Of a stretch of DNA of 64,000 nucleotides, positions 29,579 through 37,356 are shown in pieces. The DNA is taken from contig NZ_FOXJ01000008.1 in assembly GCF_900115685.1 (NCBI RefSeq), forward strand, positions 62,001 to 126,000, in the 5' to 3' direction. Made by a program: the position numbers and the translations under genes. The notes under the pieces are model-generated. The model was not told where the DNA came from. It saw nothing but the letters and a program-made list of their open reading frames with translations, and did no database searches. This DNA is from Variovorax sp. 770b2 (GTDB lineage Bacteria > Pseudomonadota > Gammaproteobacteria > Burkholderiales > Burkholderiaceae_C). Within the stretch, counting starts at the first letter, position 1, and each line of letters starts with the position of its first letter.

Positions 29579-30499
29579 ATGAAACTCCCCACCCGCGTCA
29601 AGCTCGTCGACGTCGGCCCGCGCGACGGCCTGCAGAACGAAAAGCAGCCCGTCTCGGCCGAGATCAAGATCGGCCTCGTGCACCGCCTGCAGGACGCCGG
29701 CCTGAAGGAGATCGAAGTCACCAGCTTCGTCTCGCCCAAGTGGGTGCCGCAGATGGCCGACAACGCCGAGGTGATGCACGGCATCCAGCGCAAGCCCGGC
29801 GTTCTCTACTCGGTGCTCACGCCCAACATGAAGGGCTTCGAGGCCGCCATCGCCGCGCCGCGCGAGGAGTGGCCCGACGAGATCGTGGTGTTCGGCGCCG
29901 CGAGCGAGGCCTTCAGCCAGAAGAACATCAACTGCTCGATCGCCGAGAGCATCGAGCGCTTCGCGCCCGTGGTGGCGGCGGCGCGCGAGAAGGGCATCCA
30001 TGTGCGCGGCGCGATGTCGTGCACGGTCGGTTGCCCCTATGAAGGCGAGATCGCCCCGGCCAAGGTCGCCTACCTCGCGCAACTGATGAAGGGCATCGGC
30101 GTGCAGCGCGTGGACGTGGCCGACACCATCGGCGTGGGCACGCCGCGCAAGGTGCAGGCGGCGATGGAGGCCACCCTCGCGCACTTCGATGTCGATGCCA
30201 TTTCCGGCCACTTTCACGACACCTACGGGCAGGCGCTGGTCAACACGCTGGCGGCGCTCGAGATGGGCGTGTGGAACTTCCAGTCGTCCTCGGCGGGCCT
30301 GGGCGGCTGCCCCTACGCCAAGGGCGCGACGGGCAACGTGGCCACGGAAGACGTGGTCTACATGCTGCACGGCATGGGCATCGAGACCGGCATCGACCTG
30401 GACAAGCTGATCGACGCGGGCGTCTACATCAGCGAGGCATTGGGGCGCGAGCCGAACTCGCGCGCATCGAAGGCCATCCGCACCAAGCGGGCCGGCTGA
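29579..30499 (+). CDS. Hydroxymethylglutaryl-CoA lyase
   Basis: TIM-barrel lyase of 306 residues that splits HMG-CoA into acetoacetate and acetyl-CoA, the last step of leucine catabolism. The substrate/metal motif is VDVGPRDGLQNEK, the metal His pair is in SGHFHDTYGQ, and the active-site Cys is in GLGGCPYAKGATGN. The start was placed at MKLPTRVKLV. It is about 7 kb from the liu operon and separated from the IclR operon by 159 bases, so it probably has its own promoter. Confidence 0.96.
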   Translation: MKLPTRVKLVDVGPRDGLQNEKQPVSAEIKIGLVHRLQDAGLKEIEVTSFVSPKWVPQMADNAEVMHGIQRKPGVLYSVLTPNMKGFEAAIAAPREEWPDEIVVFGAASEAFSQKNINCSIAESIERFAPVVAAAREKGIHVRGAMSCTVGCPYEGEIAPAKVAYLAQLMKGIGVQRVDVADTIGVGTPRKVQAAMEATLAHFDVDAISGHFHDTYGQALVNTLAALEMGVWNFQSSSAGLGGCPYAKGATGNVATEDVVYMLHGMGIETGIDLDKLIDAGVYISEALGREPNSRASKAIRTKRAG

Positions 30500-30524
30500 A
30501 ACACACACACGCACAGGAGTTTTC

Positions 30525-31163
30525 GTGGACCTGCATGTCTGGCTTGCATTTCTGGTGGCCAGTTGCGTCATCGCGGTTTCGCCCGGCTCGGGCGCGGTGC
30601 TCAGCATGAGCCATGGCCTCTGCTACGGCGTGCGGCGCACGACGGCGACCATCGTCGGCCTGCAGTTGGGGCTGGCGGTGATCCTGCTGGTGGCGGGGCT
30701 CGGCGTGGGCGCGGTGCTCACCGCCTCGGCCACCGCGTTCACGGTGATCAAGGTGGTCGGTGCGTGCTATCTGCTCTGGCTGGGCTGGCGCCAGTGGCGC
30801 GCGCCGGTTGCGAAGGTCGACGGCGACGCCGCGCAGGCCACCGGCGAGCCCGATCTCACGGCGCCGCAGCGCGTGCTGCGCGGCTTTCTCACCAACGTGA
30901 CCAACCCCAAGGGCATCGTCTTCATGGCGGCCGTGCTGCCGCAGTTCATCCAGCCGACGCGGCCGCTGTGGCTGCAGCTGCTGGTGCTGCTGGCCACGAC
31001 GGTGATGGTCGACGTGACCGTGATGCACGGCTACGCCTGGCTGGCCGCGCGGCTGCAGGGCGTGCTGCGCTCGGTGCGCGCGCGGCGCGCGCAGAACCGC
31101 GTCTTCGGCGGCGTGCTGATGGCGATGGGCGCGTTCCTTTTCATGTTCAAGCGCAGCGCCTGA
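30525..31163 (+). CDS. LysE/RhtB family amino acid exporter
   Basis: Inner-membrane exporter of 212 residues with six predicted hydrophobic segments and the family motif VSPGSGAVLSMSHGLCYG near the N-terminus; FLTNVTNPKGIVFMAAVLP in the middle is also diagnostic. The start is GTG at 30525, preceded by AGGAG. It is 25 bases after HMG-CoA lyase. The substrate (an amino acid or homoserine lactone type compound) is unknown. Confidence 0.93.
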   Translation: MDLHVWLAFLVASCVIAVSPGSGAVLSMSHGLCYGVRRTTATIVGLQLGLAVILLVAGLGVGAVLTASATAFTVIKVVGACYLLWLGWRQWRAPVAKVDGDAAQATGEPDLTAPQRVLRGFLTNVTNPKGIVFMAAVLPQFIQPTRPLWLQLLVLLATTVMVDVTVMHGYAWLAARLQGVLRSVRARRAQNRVFGGVLMAMGAFLFMFKRSA

Positions 31164-31202
31164 TGGCGCGGTCTCGCGCGGTCTTTTCTTAAATTCGAAC
31201 CC

Positions 31203-31691
31203 ATGTGCGGCTCTGAACTCCACTCCCTCCCCGAAGGCGTGCAGCGCGTCTCCCGCGTGCTGCAGGACGCCGGCCACCCCCATTCCCCGCGCATGCTGGA
31301 CGACGCCTGCCGCACGGCGCAGCAGGCGGCCGATGCGCTGGGCATCTCGGTCGGGCAGATCGCCAAGAGCATCATCTTTCGCCGCAAGAGCGACGACGCG
31401 GCGGTGCTGGTCATCACCTCGGGCGACAAGCGCGTGGACGAGAAGAAGGTCGATGCGCTCATCGGCAAGACCGGCCGCGCCGATGCCGAGTTCGTGAAGG
31501 CGCGCACCGGCTTCACCATCGGCGGCGTGTCGCCCGTGGGGCATGCGACGAAACCCGTGGTGCTGATCGACCGCGAGCTGTTCCGCTTCGAGGAGATCTG
31601 GGCCGCGGCGGGCCATCCGCACGCGGTGTTCCAGCTCAGGCCGCAGGACCTCGAAACCCTCACCGGCGCGCCGGTGGCGGACGTGGTTTGA
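31203..31691 (+). CDS. YbaK/EbsC aminoacyl-tRNA deacylase
   Basis: Single-domain protein of 162 residues in the YbaK/ProX editing family, which hydrolyses mischarged tRNAs such as Cys-tRNA(Pro). Conserved elements include GQIAKSIIFRRK with the catalytic Lys, FTIGGVSPVGH and KPVVLIDREL. It lacks a tRNA synthetase fusion, so it acts in trans. Its stop overlaps the start of the DUF1289 gene, suggesting co-translation. Confidence 0.9.
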   Translation: MCGSELHSLPEGVQRVSRVLQDAGHPHSPRMLDDACRTAQQAADALGISVGQIAKSIIFRRKSDDAAVLVITSGDKRVDEKKVDALIGKTGRADAEFVKARTGFTIGGVSPVGHATKPVVLIDRELFRFEEIWAAAGHPHAVFQLRPQDLETLTGAPVADVV

Positions 31692-31954
31692 ACTTCGCGG
31701 AAGCAGAAACACTGGCCGCCCGTGCGGTGGCCGTGCGCGAGCTGCCCGAAGACGTTCCCTCGCCCTGCACCTCGGTCTGCCGCATGGACCGCCTGAGCGG
31801 CTTCTGCGAAGGGTGCCTGCGCACCATTCCCGAGATCGCGGGCTGGAGCAAGATGGAAGACGACGGGCGGCGCGGCGTGTGGCGCGCGATAGAGTTGCGG
31901 GCCCGGGCCGGCATCTGGCGCGTTCCGGAGACCTTTGGAGACCACGACGCATGA
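31688..31954 (+). CDS. DUF1289 domain protein
   Basis: Small protein of 88 residues with four conserved cysteines, PSPCTSVCRMD and GFCEGCLRT, then EIAGWSKM, the hallmark of DUF1289 (Fe-S or zinc-binding, function unknown). The start is a TTG overlapping the upstream stop (TTGA); no ATG exists before the cysteine motif. It overlaps the next gene by 4 bases (ATGA), so three genes form a coupled run. Confidence 0.82.
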   Translation: MNFAEAETLAARAVAVRELPEDVPSPCTSVCRMDRLSGFCEGCLRTIPEIAGWSKMEDDGRRGVWRAIELRARAGIWRVPETFGDHDA

Positions 31955-32595
31955 AGCACATCGACTTCTATCTCGACTTCATTTCGCCTTACGCGCACCT
32001 CGCGTTCGAGCACCTGCCGGAGGCGCTCGAAGGGTTGAGCTACAGCGTGGCCTACAAGCCGGTGCTGCTCGGCGCGATCCTCAAGCAGCACGGCCAGCTC
32101 GGGCCGGCCGAGATTCCGTCGAAACGCAGCTGGACTTATCGCCACGTGCTGTGGCTCGGGCATGCGCATGGCATCCAGATCGAGATGCCGGCCTCGCACC
32201 CCTACAACCCGCTGCCGCACCTGCGGCTTGCGGTATCGACGAGCGACGACGGCAGCATCAGCCGCCTCGCGGCCGAGACCATCCTGCGCAACGTGTGGCG
32301 CGGCGGCGAAGAAGCGGCCGATGCCGCGCGGCTCGCCGCGCTCACCGCGCAACTGAAGCCGAAGCGCGAAGCGGGCAGCGACGAGAGCAAGGCGCTCCTG
32401 AAGCGCAACACCGACGAGGCGCTCGCGCTCGGCGTGTTCGGCACGCCCGCCTACGCGGTCGACGGTCGTCTCTTCTGGGGCTTCGACGGCCTCGCGATGC
32501 TGCGCGCGTACCTGTCGGGCGATGCGTGGTTCGACGGTCCGCAATGGGCCGGCGCCGACCAGCGCCCCTCATTGCTGCGCAACAGCAAGCCCTGA
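31951..32595 (+). CDS. 2-hydroxychromene-2-carboxylate isomerase (DsbA family)
   Basis: Thioredoxin-fold GST-kappa/DsbA-type protein of 214 residues. The N-terminal DFYLDFISPYAHLAFEHL places a Ser where HCCA isomerases have their active Ser, and VFGTPAYAVDGRLFWG holds the cis-Pro loop. HCCA isomerase works in naphthalene breakdown with glutathione, but chromosomal homologues away from such genes probably act on other substrates. It starts with an ATGA overlap after the DUF1289 gene. Confidence 0.87.
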   Translation: MKHIDFYLDFISPYAHLAFEHLPEALEGLSYSVAYKPVLLGAILKQHGQLGPAEIPSKRSWTYRHVLWLGHAHGIQIEMPASHPYNPLPHLRLAVSTSDDGSISRLAAETILRNVWRGGEEAADAARLAALTAQLKPKREAGSDESKALLKRNTDEALALGVFGTPAYAVDGRLFWGFDGLAMLRAYLSGDAWFDGPQWAGADQRPSLLRNSKP

Positions 32596-32775
32596 GGACA
32601 AACCCGCGGAGGGTTGCGATTTCTTACAGGCTGAAACGCGCACCACGGGTTTCACCTTAATCCGTAAGCATCGGTTCAGTTTCGCGCAAGTCTCGGGTCA
32701 GTCACGCCTCCAAGAATGCCGCACGGCCCCGGATATCGGGCGCCGCATGAACGCAAACACACAGGAGACGACGCA

Positions 32776-34470
32776 ATGGCCGCCACACTAGATTCACGGG
32801 GAGTGCCGCACCCGGCCCCCCGGCCCATGTCCTCGGAGGAGAAGAAAGTCATCTTCGCCTCCTCGCTCGGCACCGTGTTCGAGTGGTACGACTTCTATCT
32901 CTACGGTTCGCTTGCCGCGATCATCGCCAAGCAGTTCTTCAGCGGGCTGGATGCGGGCGCCGCCTTCATCTTCGCGCTGCTGGCGTTTGCCGCCGGCTTC
33001 CTGGTGCGTCCGTTCGGCGCCATCGTGTTCGGCCGCCTGGGCGACATGATCGGGCGCAAGTACACCTTCCTCGTGACGATCCTGATCATGGGCCTGTCGA
33101 CCTTCATCGTCGGCCTCCTGCCCAGCTACGCGACCATCGGCGTCGCGGCGCCGGTGATCCTGATCGCGCTGCGCATGCTGCAGGGCCTGGCGCTCGGCGG
33201 TGAGTACGGCGGTGCCGCCACCTACGTGGCCGAGCACTCGCCGCACGGCAAGCGCGGTGCGTACACCTCGTGGATCCAGACCACGGCAACGCTGGGCCTG
33301 TTCCTGAGCCTGCTGGTGATTCTTGGCGTTCGCGAATGGCTGGGCGAAGCGATTTTCAACGACTGGGGCTGGCGCATTCCGTTCCTGGTGTCGATCCTGC
33401 TTCTGGGCATCTCGGTGTGGATTCGTCTCTCGTTGAGCGAATCGCCGGCCTTCCAGAAGATGAAGGCCGAGGGCAAGACCTCCAAGGCGCCGCTGTCCGA
33501 ATCGTTCGGCGAGTGGAAGAACCTGAAGATCGTGATCCTGGCGCTGGTCGGCCTCACGGCGGGCCAGGCGGTGGTCTGGTACTCGGGCCAGTTCTATGCG
33601 CTCTTCTTCCTCACGGCACAGCTGAAGGTCGATGCGACCACGGCCAACCTGATGATCGCCGCCGCGCTTTTGCTCGGCACGCCGTTCTTCGTGATCTTCG
33701 GCACGCTGTCGGACAAGATCGGCCGCAAGCCGATCATCATGGCCGGCTGCCTCCTGGCCGTGGTCACCTACTTCCCGGTCTTCAAGATGCTGACCGAAGC
33801 CGCCAACCCGGACCTGGCCCGCGCGCAGGCGACGGCCGGCGTCACGGTGACGGCCGACCCGGCGACCTGCTCGTTCCAGGGGAACCCGGTGGCCCGCGAG
33901 ATCGACTTCAAGAGCTCGTGCGACATCGCCAAGCGCTACCTGGTGCAGAACTCGGTGAGCTATGAGAACGTGGCCGGCGCGCCGGGTTCCAAGGCCGTCG
34001 TGAAGATCGGCGACAAGACGGTCGAGGCCCCCATCGGCAACGTCGTGAACCTGAAGTTCGACGAAGGCTCGGCCAAGGAAATCGCGGCCTTCAAGAAGGG
34101 CGTGGCCGAAGACCTGAAGATCGCGGGCTACCCGAGCAAGGCCGACCCGGCGAAGATCAACAAGGTGCTGACCATCCTGCTGCTGTTCTGGCTGGTGCTC
34201 CTGGTGACGATGGTCTACGGCCCGATCGCCGCGATGCTGGTCGAGATGTTCCCCACGCGCATCCGCTACACCTCGATGAGCCTGCCGTACCACATCGGCA
34301 ACGGCTGGTTCGGCGGCCTCTTGCCGACCACGGCCTTCGCCATCGTGGCCTCCACCGGCAACATGTACAACGGCCTGTGGTACCCGATCATCATCGCGGG
34401 CATCACGCTCGTGGTGGGCACCCTCTTCATCCGCGAGACGAAGGACGTGGACATCTACGCGAACGACTGA
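32776..34470 (+). CDS. MHS family MFS transporter with an enlarged soluble loop
   Basis: Metabolite:H+ symporter of 564 residues, longer than the usual 430-450. Family motifs are GTVFEWYDFYLYG, GRLGDMIGRKYTF and GLALGGEYGGAATYVAEH. The excess length is a hydrophilic loop at about residues 340-460, between the segment ending FPVFKML and the one starting VLTILLLFW, containing Cys365 and Cys382. The start at 32776 follows AGGAGACG; an upstream in-frame ATG lacks one. It probably imports a carboxylate or betaine-like solute. Confidence 0.92.
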   Translation: MAATLDSRGVPHPAPRPMSSEEKKVIFASSLGTVFEWYDFYLYGSLAAIIAKQFFSGLDAGAAFIFALLAFAAGFLVRPFGAIVFGRLGDMIGRKYTFLVTILIMGLSTFIVGLLPSYATIGVAAPVILIALRMLQGLALGGEYGGAATYVAEHSPHGKRGAYTSWIQTTATLGLFLSLLVILGVREWLGEAIFNDWGWRIPFLVSILLLGISVWIRLSLSESPAFQKMKAEGKTSKAPLSESFGEWKNLKIVILALVGLTAGQAVVWYSGQFYALFFLTAQLKVDATTANLMIAAALLLGTPFFVIFGTLSDKIGRKPIIMAGCLLAVVTYFPVFKMLTEAANPDLARAQATAGVTVTADPATCSFQGNPVAREIDFKSSCDIAKRYLVQNSVSYENVAGAPGSKAVVKIGDKTVEAPIGNVVNLKFDEGSAKEIAAFKKGVAEDLKIAGYPSKADPAKINKVLTILLLFWLVLLVTMVYGPIAAMLVEMFPTRIRYTSMSLPYHIGNGWFGGLLPTTAFAIVASTGNMYNGLWYPIIIAGITLVVGTLFIRETKDVDIYAND

Positions 34471-34514
34471 TCGCACACGCGAAGGAGGGCTGCGCAAGCG
34501 GTCCTCCGTTCAAC

Positions 34515-34553
34515 AAAGGGGCTTCATGCCATCCATCGGCATGAGGCCCTTTT
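34515..34553 (+). terminator. Intrinsic terminator after the MHS transporter
   Basis: AAAGGGGCTTCATGCC pairs with GGCATGAGGCCCTTTT around a 7-base ATCCATC loop, giving a 16-bp stem with two G-T pairs that ends in a T-run. It is the clearest rho-independent terminator on the plus strand here. Confidence 0.85.
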
Positions 34554-34597
34554 CTTGAACCCCAGCCATCCCTCACCCTCTCCAGGAGACAACACCC

Positions 34598-34744
34598 ATG
34601 TGGAAACTCGCCGTCGGCTTCGTCATCTTCGCCGCCATTGCCCTGTACGTGATCTCCAAGGCCGGCGACAAGGTCGACATGTCGGGCGAGAAGCATGGTG
34701 GGGACACCACGCACGAGCCTGCGCCTGCCGCCGCGCCGAAGTAA
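34598..34744 (+). CDS. Small single-pass membrane protein, 48 residues
   Basis: Short gene starting MWKLAVGFVIFAAIALYVIS, one hydrophobic helix, followed by a charged stretch (KAGDKVDMSGEKHGG) and an Ala/Pro-rich end. A good AGGAGA ribosome binding site lies upstream of the ATG and codon use resembles neighbouring genes. It sits after the transporter terminator, so it has its own promoter or is read through. No function is recognised; small membrane peptides of this form often modulate a neighbouring transporter. Confidence 0.72.
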   Translation: MWKLAVGFVIFAAIALYVISKAGDKVDMSGEKHGGDTTHEPAPAAAPK

Positions 34745-34775
34745 GGAAAACAGGGAAGGCGTGCGGCGGAGGCGA

Positions 34776-35891
34776 TCAGCGCTTGAACCGGCCCTCGCTG
34801 ACGATCGACAGGTCGACGTAGTCGATGCCCGTGTGGTCCGTCGGCGAATAGCTCACGTCGAGCCCGCCGCCCACGTCGTACTGGAAGCTGTTGAGCGTGG
34901 CAAGCAACCGCGCGCGTGTGGGCTTGGGGCCTGTGCGGCGCAGCGCCTCCACCAGCACCTTGGTCGCGACGAAGCCCTCCAGCAGCGCGGGCGACAACTC
35001 GTTCTGCCCCTTGGCCTTGGCGAGCGCCATCGCTTCCTTGATCAGCGGGTGGCCGAACGAGCGCTCATAGGGCAGCACCTGCGTGACGATGACGCCGCCG
35101 CTGGAAGTGCCCAGTTCCTTGATGAAGCCCGCCGCCGCGTTGTTCGACAGGGTGATCACCTGCGCGGCCGATCCGGCTGCGCGCAGCGCCTTCACGCCTT
35201 CTGTGACGGCCGTGCCCGAAGCGATCCAGAGCACCGCCTGCACGTTCGCCTGGGTCAGTGGCGGGACGATGGTGCCGTAGTCGGGCTTGCGGCGGTCCGC
35301 CGGCACCAGCACCGCGGGCTTCATCTTCGCGCTCTCGAAGCCCCGGGTGGCGCCCACCATCGCGTCGGTGGCGAAAGCCGAATCCTGCTCCTGCACGACG
35401 CCGATGCGCTGGATGCCGATGGTGTGCAGGTGCTGCACGGCCTTCTCGGCCTCGCGCTGGTAGGTCGAGCGCACGTTGAAGATGTTTTTGGGCACCGGTT
35501 GGTGCAGCGCCATCGCGCCGGTCGAGGGGCCGACCAGTGGCACGCCGTACTTGTCCAGCAGGGGAATGACGGCCAGCGCGTTGGGTGTGCCGCGGTTGAG
35601 CAGCAGCGCGACGACCTTCTTGTCCTCGATCAGGATGCGCGTGTTTTCCACCGAGCGCTTGGGGTCGAAGCCGTCGTCCATGCGGATCACTTCGATCCGC
35701 TCGCCATTGATGCCGCCTTGCGCATTGACCTGGTCGATGACCAGTTGCGAGCCCAGGATCGCCTCCTTCACGCTGGCCGAGACCAGACCGGAGAGGTCGG
35801 CCGACTGGCCGATCACGATCTGGGCCGACGCCCCCTGGGCGGCTGCCGCCAGCACGAGCGCGGCGGCGCAGGACTTGAATGTCTTCTTCAT
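34776..35891 (-). CDS. ABC transporter substrate-binding protein (Leu/Ile/Val type), copy 1
   Basis: Periplasmic binding protein of 371 residues with a signal peptide (MKKTFKSCAAALVLAAAAQ, cleavage after ASA) and the type I fold seen in branched-chain amino-acid binding proteins (IVIGQSADLSG, LVGPSTGAMALH, NIFNVRSTYQREAE). No permease or ATPase genes are adjacent, so it is an orphan. It is the last of three tandem paralogues; its C-terminal 100 residues are almost identical to copy 2 while the N-terminus is more diverged. The ligand is unknown and may be an organic acid or aromatic compound. Confidence 0.93.
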   Translation of the reverse strand: MKKTFKSCAAALVLAAAAQGASAQIVIGQSADLSGLVSASVKEAILGSQLVIDQVNAQGGINGERIEVIRMDDGFDPKRSVENTRILIEDKKVVALLLNRGTPNALAVIPLLDKYGVPLVGPSTGAMALHQPVPKNIFNVRSTYQREAEKAVQHLHTIGIQRIGVVQEQDSAFATDAMVGATRGFESAKMKPAVLVPADRRKPDYGTIVPPLTQANVQAVLWIASGTAVTEGVKALRAAGSAAQVITLSNNAAAGFIKELGTSSGGVIVTQVLPYERSFGHPLIKEAMALAKAKGQNELSPALLEGFVATKVLVEALRRTGPKPTRARLLATLNSFQYDVGGGLDVSYSPTDHTGIDYVDLSIVSEGRFKR

Positions 35892-35899
35892 CGGGAGTC

Positions 35900-35974
35900 T
35901 TTCCACAAACTGCTCATCATTGTCAAAAGATGTGTAGTGTGTTTCTGAAAGTGACATTTTCCTGCTTGTGGAAA
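35900..35974 (-). promoter_or_regulatory. Leader inverted repeat pairing with the ribosome binding site, copy 1
   Basis: On the minus strand TTTCCACAA (35974-35966) is followed 57 bases later by TTGTGGAAA (35908-35900). The second arm contains the GGAAA ribosome binding site just before the ATG at 35891. The same arrangement recurs before copy 2 with a compensating base change, which suggests a selected RNA stem or protein-binding repeat. Confidence 0.5.
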
Positions 35975-36006
35975 CCCTGCGGACCGTTGTTTTCAATGCC
36001 CCAATG

Positions 36007-36043
36007 CAAAACGGCCCGCCGGGTGCGCCGGCGGGCCGTTTTG
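36007..36043 (-). terminator. Intrinsic terminator after substrate-binding protein copy 2
   Basis: A perfect 16-bp stem (CAAAACGGCCCGCCGG paired with its reverse complement) encloses a 5-base loop and ends in T-runs on either strand. It lies 23 bases past the stop codon of copy 2 on the minus strand, so it should end that transcript before copy 1, giving copy 1 a separate promoter. Confidence 0.85.
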
Positions 36044-36065
36044 CGGGGAAGGAAAGAGGGCGCGG

Positions 36066-37178
36066 TCAGCGCTTGAACCGGCCTTCGCTCACGATCGACA
36101 GGTCGACGTAGTCGATGCCCGTGTGGTCCGTCGGCGAATAGCTCACGTCGACCCCGCCCCCCACGTCGTACTGAAAGCTGTTGAGCGTGGCGATGAGCTT
36201 CGCGCGCGTGGGCTTGGGGCCCGTGCGGCGCAGCGCCTCCACCAGCACCTTGGTGGCGACGAAGCCCTCGAGCAGCGCGGGCGACAACTCGTTCTGCCCC
36301 TTGGCCTTGGCGAGCGCCATCGCTTCCTTGATGAGCGGATGGCCGAACGAGCGCTCATAGGGCAGCACCTGCGTGATGATCACGCCCGCGCTCGCCGTGC
36401 CCAGTTCCTTGATGAAGCCCGAGGCGGCGTTGTTCGACAGCGTGATGATCTGCGCCGCCGAGCCCGCTGCGCGCAGCGCTTTCACGCCTTCCGTCACCGC
36501 GGTGCCCGAGCCGATCCACAGCACGGCCTGCGCATTGGCCTTGGTGATCTGCGGCACGATCACCGAATAGTCGGGCTTGTTGCGGTCGGCCAGCGCCACC
36601 ACCGCCGGCTTCAGGTTCGCCTTCTCGAAGCCCTTGTTCGCGCCTTCCATCGCGTCCTTGCCGAAGGAGTCCTCGGCCTGGACCACGGCGATGCGCTGGA
36701 TGCCGGTGGTCTGCAGGTGCTGCACCGCCTTCTCGGCCTCGCGCTGGTAGGTCGAGCGCACATTGAAGATGTTCTTCTGCAAGGGCTTGTGCAGGGCCAT
36801 CGCGCCGGTCGAAGGGCCGACCAGCGCCACGCCGTACTTGTCGAGCAGCGGGATCACCGCGATCGTGTTGGGCGTGCCGCGGTTCAAGAGCAGCGCGACG
36901 ACCTTCTTGTCCTCGATCAGGATGCGGGTGTTTTCCAGCGAGCGCTTGGCGTCCAGGCCGTCGTCCAGCCGGATCACCTCGACCTGCTCGCCGTTGATGC
37001 CTCCCTGGGCGTTGACCTGGTCGATCACCAGTTGCGAGCCCAGGATTGTTTCCTTCACGCTGGCGGCCACCGGGCCCGAGAGGTCGGCCGACTGGCCGAT
37101 CAGGATCTGGGCCGACGCCGCAGGGGCCACCGCTGCCAGGAGTAGCGCAACGGCGCAGGACGCGAACATCGTCTTCAT
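36066..37178 (-). CDS. ABC transporter substrate-binding protein (Leu/Ile/Val type), copy 2
   Basis: Periplasmic binding protein of 370 residues and paralogue of copies 1 and 3. Signal peptide MKTMFASCAVALLLAAVAP ends ASA, followed by QILIGQSADLSGP. The ligand-site region LVGPSTGAMALHKPLQKN is shared with copy 1. It has its own leader and is followed by a strong terminator, so each copy is an independent unit. The start at 37178 is preceded by GGAAAGG. No transporter partners are seen, so it may serve a transporter encoded elsewhere or act in sensing. Confidence 0.93.
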   Translation of the reverse strand: MKTMFASCAVALLLAAVAPAASAQILIGQSADLSGPVAASVKETILGSQLVIDQVNAQGGINGEQVEVIRLDDGLDAKRSLENTRILIEDKKVVALLLNRGTPNTIAVIPLLDKYGVALVGPSTGAMALHKPLQKNIFNVRSTYQREAEKAVQHLQTTGIQRIAVVQAEDSFGKDAMEGANKGFEKANLKPAVVALADRNKPDYSVIVPQITKANAQAVLWIGSGTAVTEGVKALRAAGSAAQIITLSNNAASGFIKELGTASAGVIITQVLPYERSFGHPLIKEAMALAKAKGQNELSPALLEGFVATKVLVEALRRTGPKPTRAKLIATLNSFQYDVGGGVDVSYSPTDHTGIDYVDLSIVSEGRFKR

Positions 37179-37189
37179 CGAACAAAGCC

Positions 37190-37266
37190 TTTCCACGAGG
37201 CGAATTTGCCTCTGTCAGAAGATGTGTAATGTGTTGCTACTGGTGACATTAGTTTGCTCGTGGAAA
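37190..37266 (-). promoter_or_regulatory. Leader inverted repeat pairing with the ribosome binding site, copy 2
   Basis: On the minus strand TTTCCACGAG (37266-37257) pairs perfectly over 10 bp with CTCGTGGAAA (37199-37190), which overlaps the GGAAAGG ribosome binding site. Relative to copy 1 the A-T pair at the eighth position has become G-C with both arms changed. The intervening segment shares AATGTCAC and TACACATCTT with copy 1. Confidence 0.5.
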
Positions 37267-37304
37267 CCCTGTCAAACCATTGTTTGCAGAATCGCAAAGA
37301 ACAA

Positions 37305-37330
37305 CGGCCCGCCGGGGAGCCGGCGGGCCG
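37305..37330 (-). terminator. Intrinsic terminator after substrate-binding protein copy 3
   Basis: CGGCCCGCCGG and its reverse complement form an 11-bp stem with a 4-base loop, followed on the minus strand by TTGTTCTTTG. It is closely related to the terminator at 36007-36043, as expected if the whole gene unit was duplicated. Confidence 0.75.
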
Positions 37331-37356
37331 CAACAGAGGAGAAAGAGGGCGGAGGC

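Noticed and set aside
31688..31954. DUF1289 gene as a pseudogene fragment for lack of an ATG
   Set aside because: A TTG start overlapping the upstream stop gives a full cysteine motif and translational coupling.
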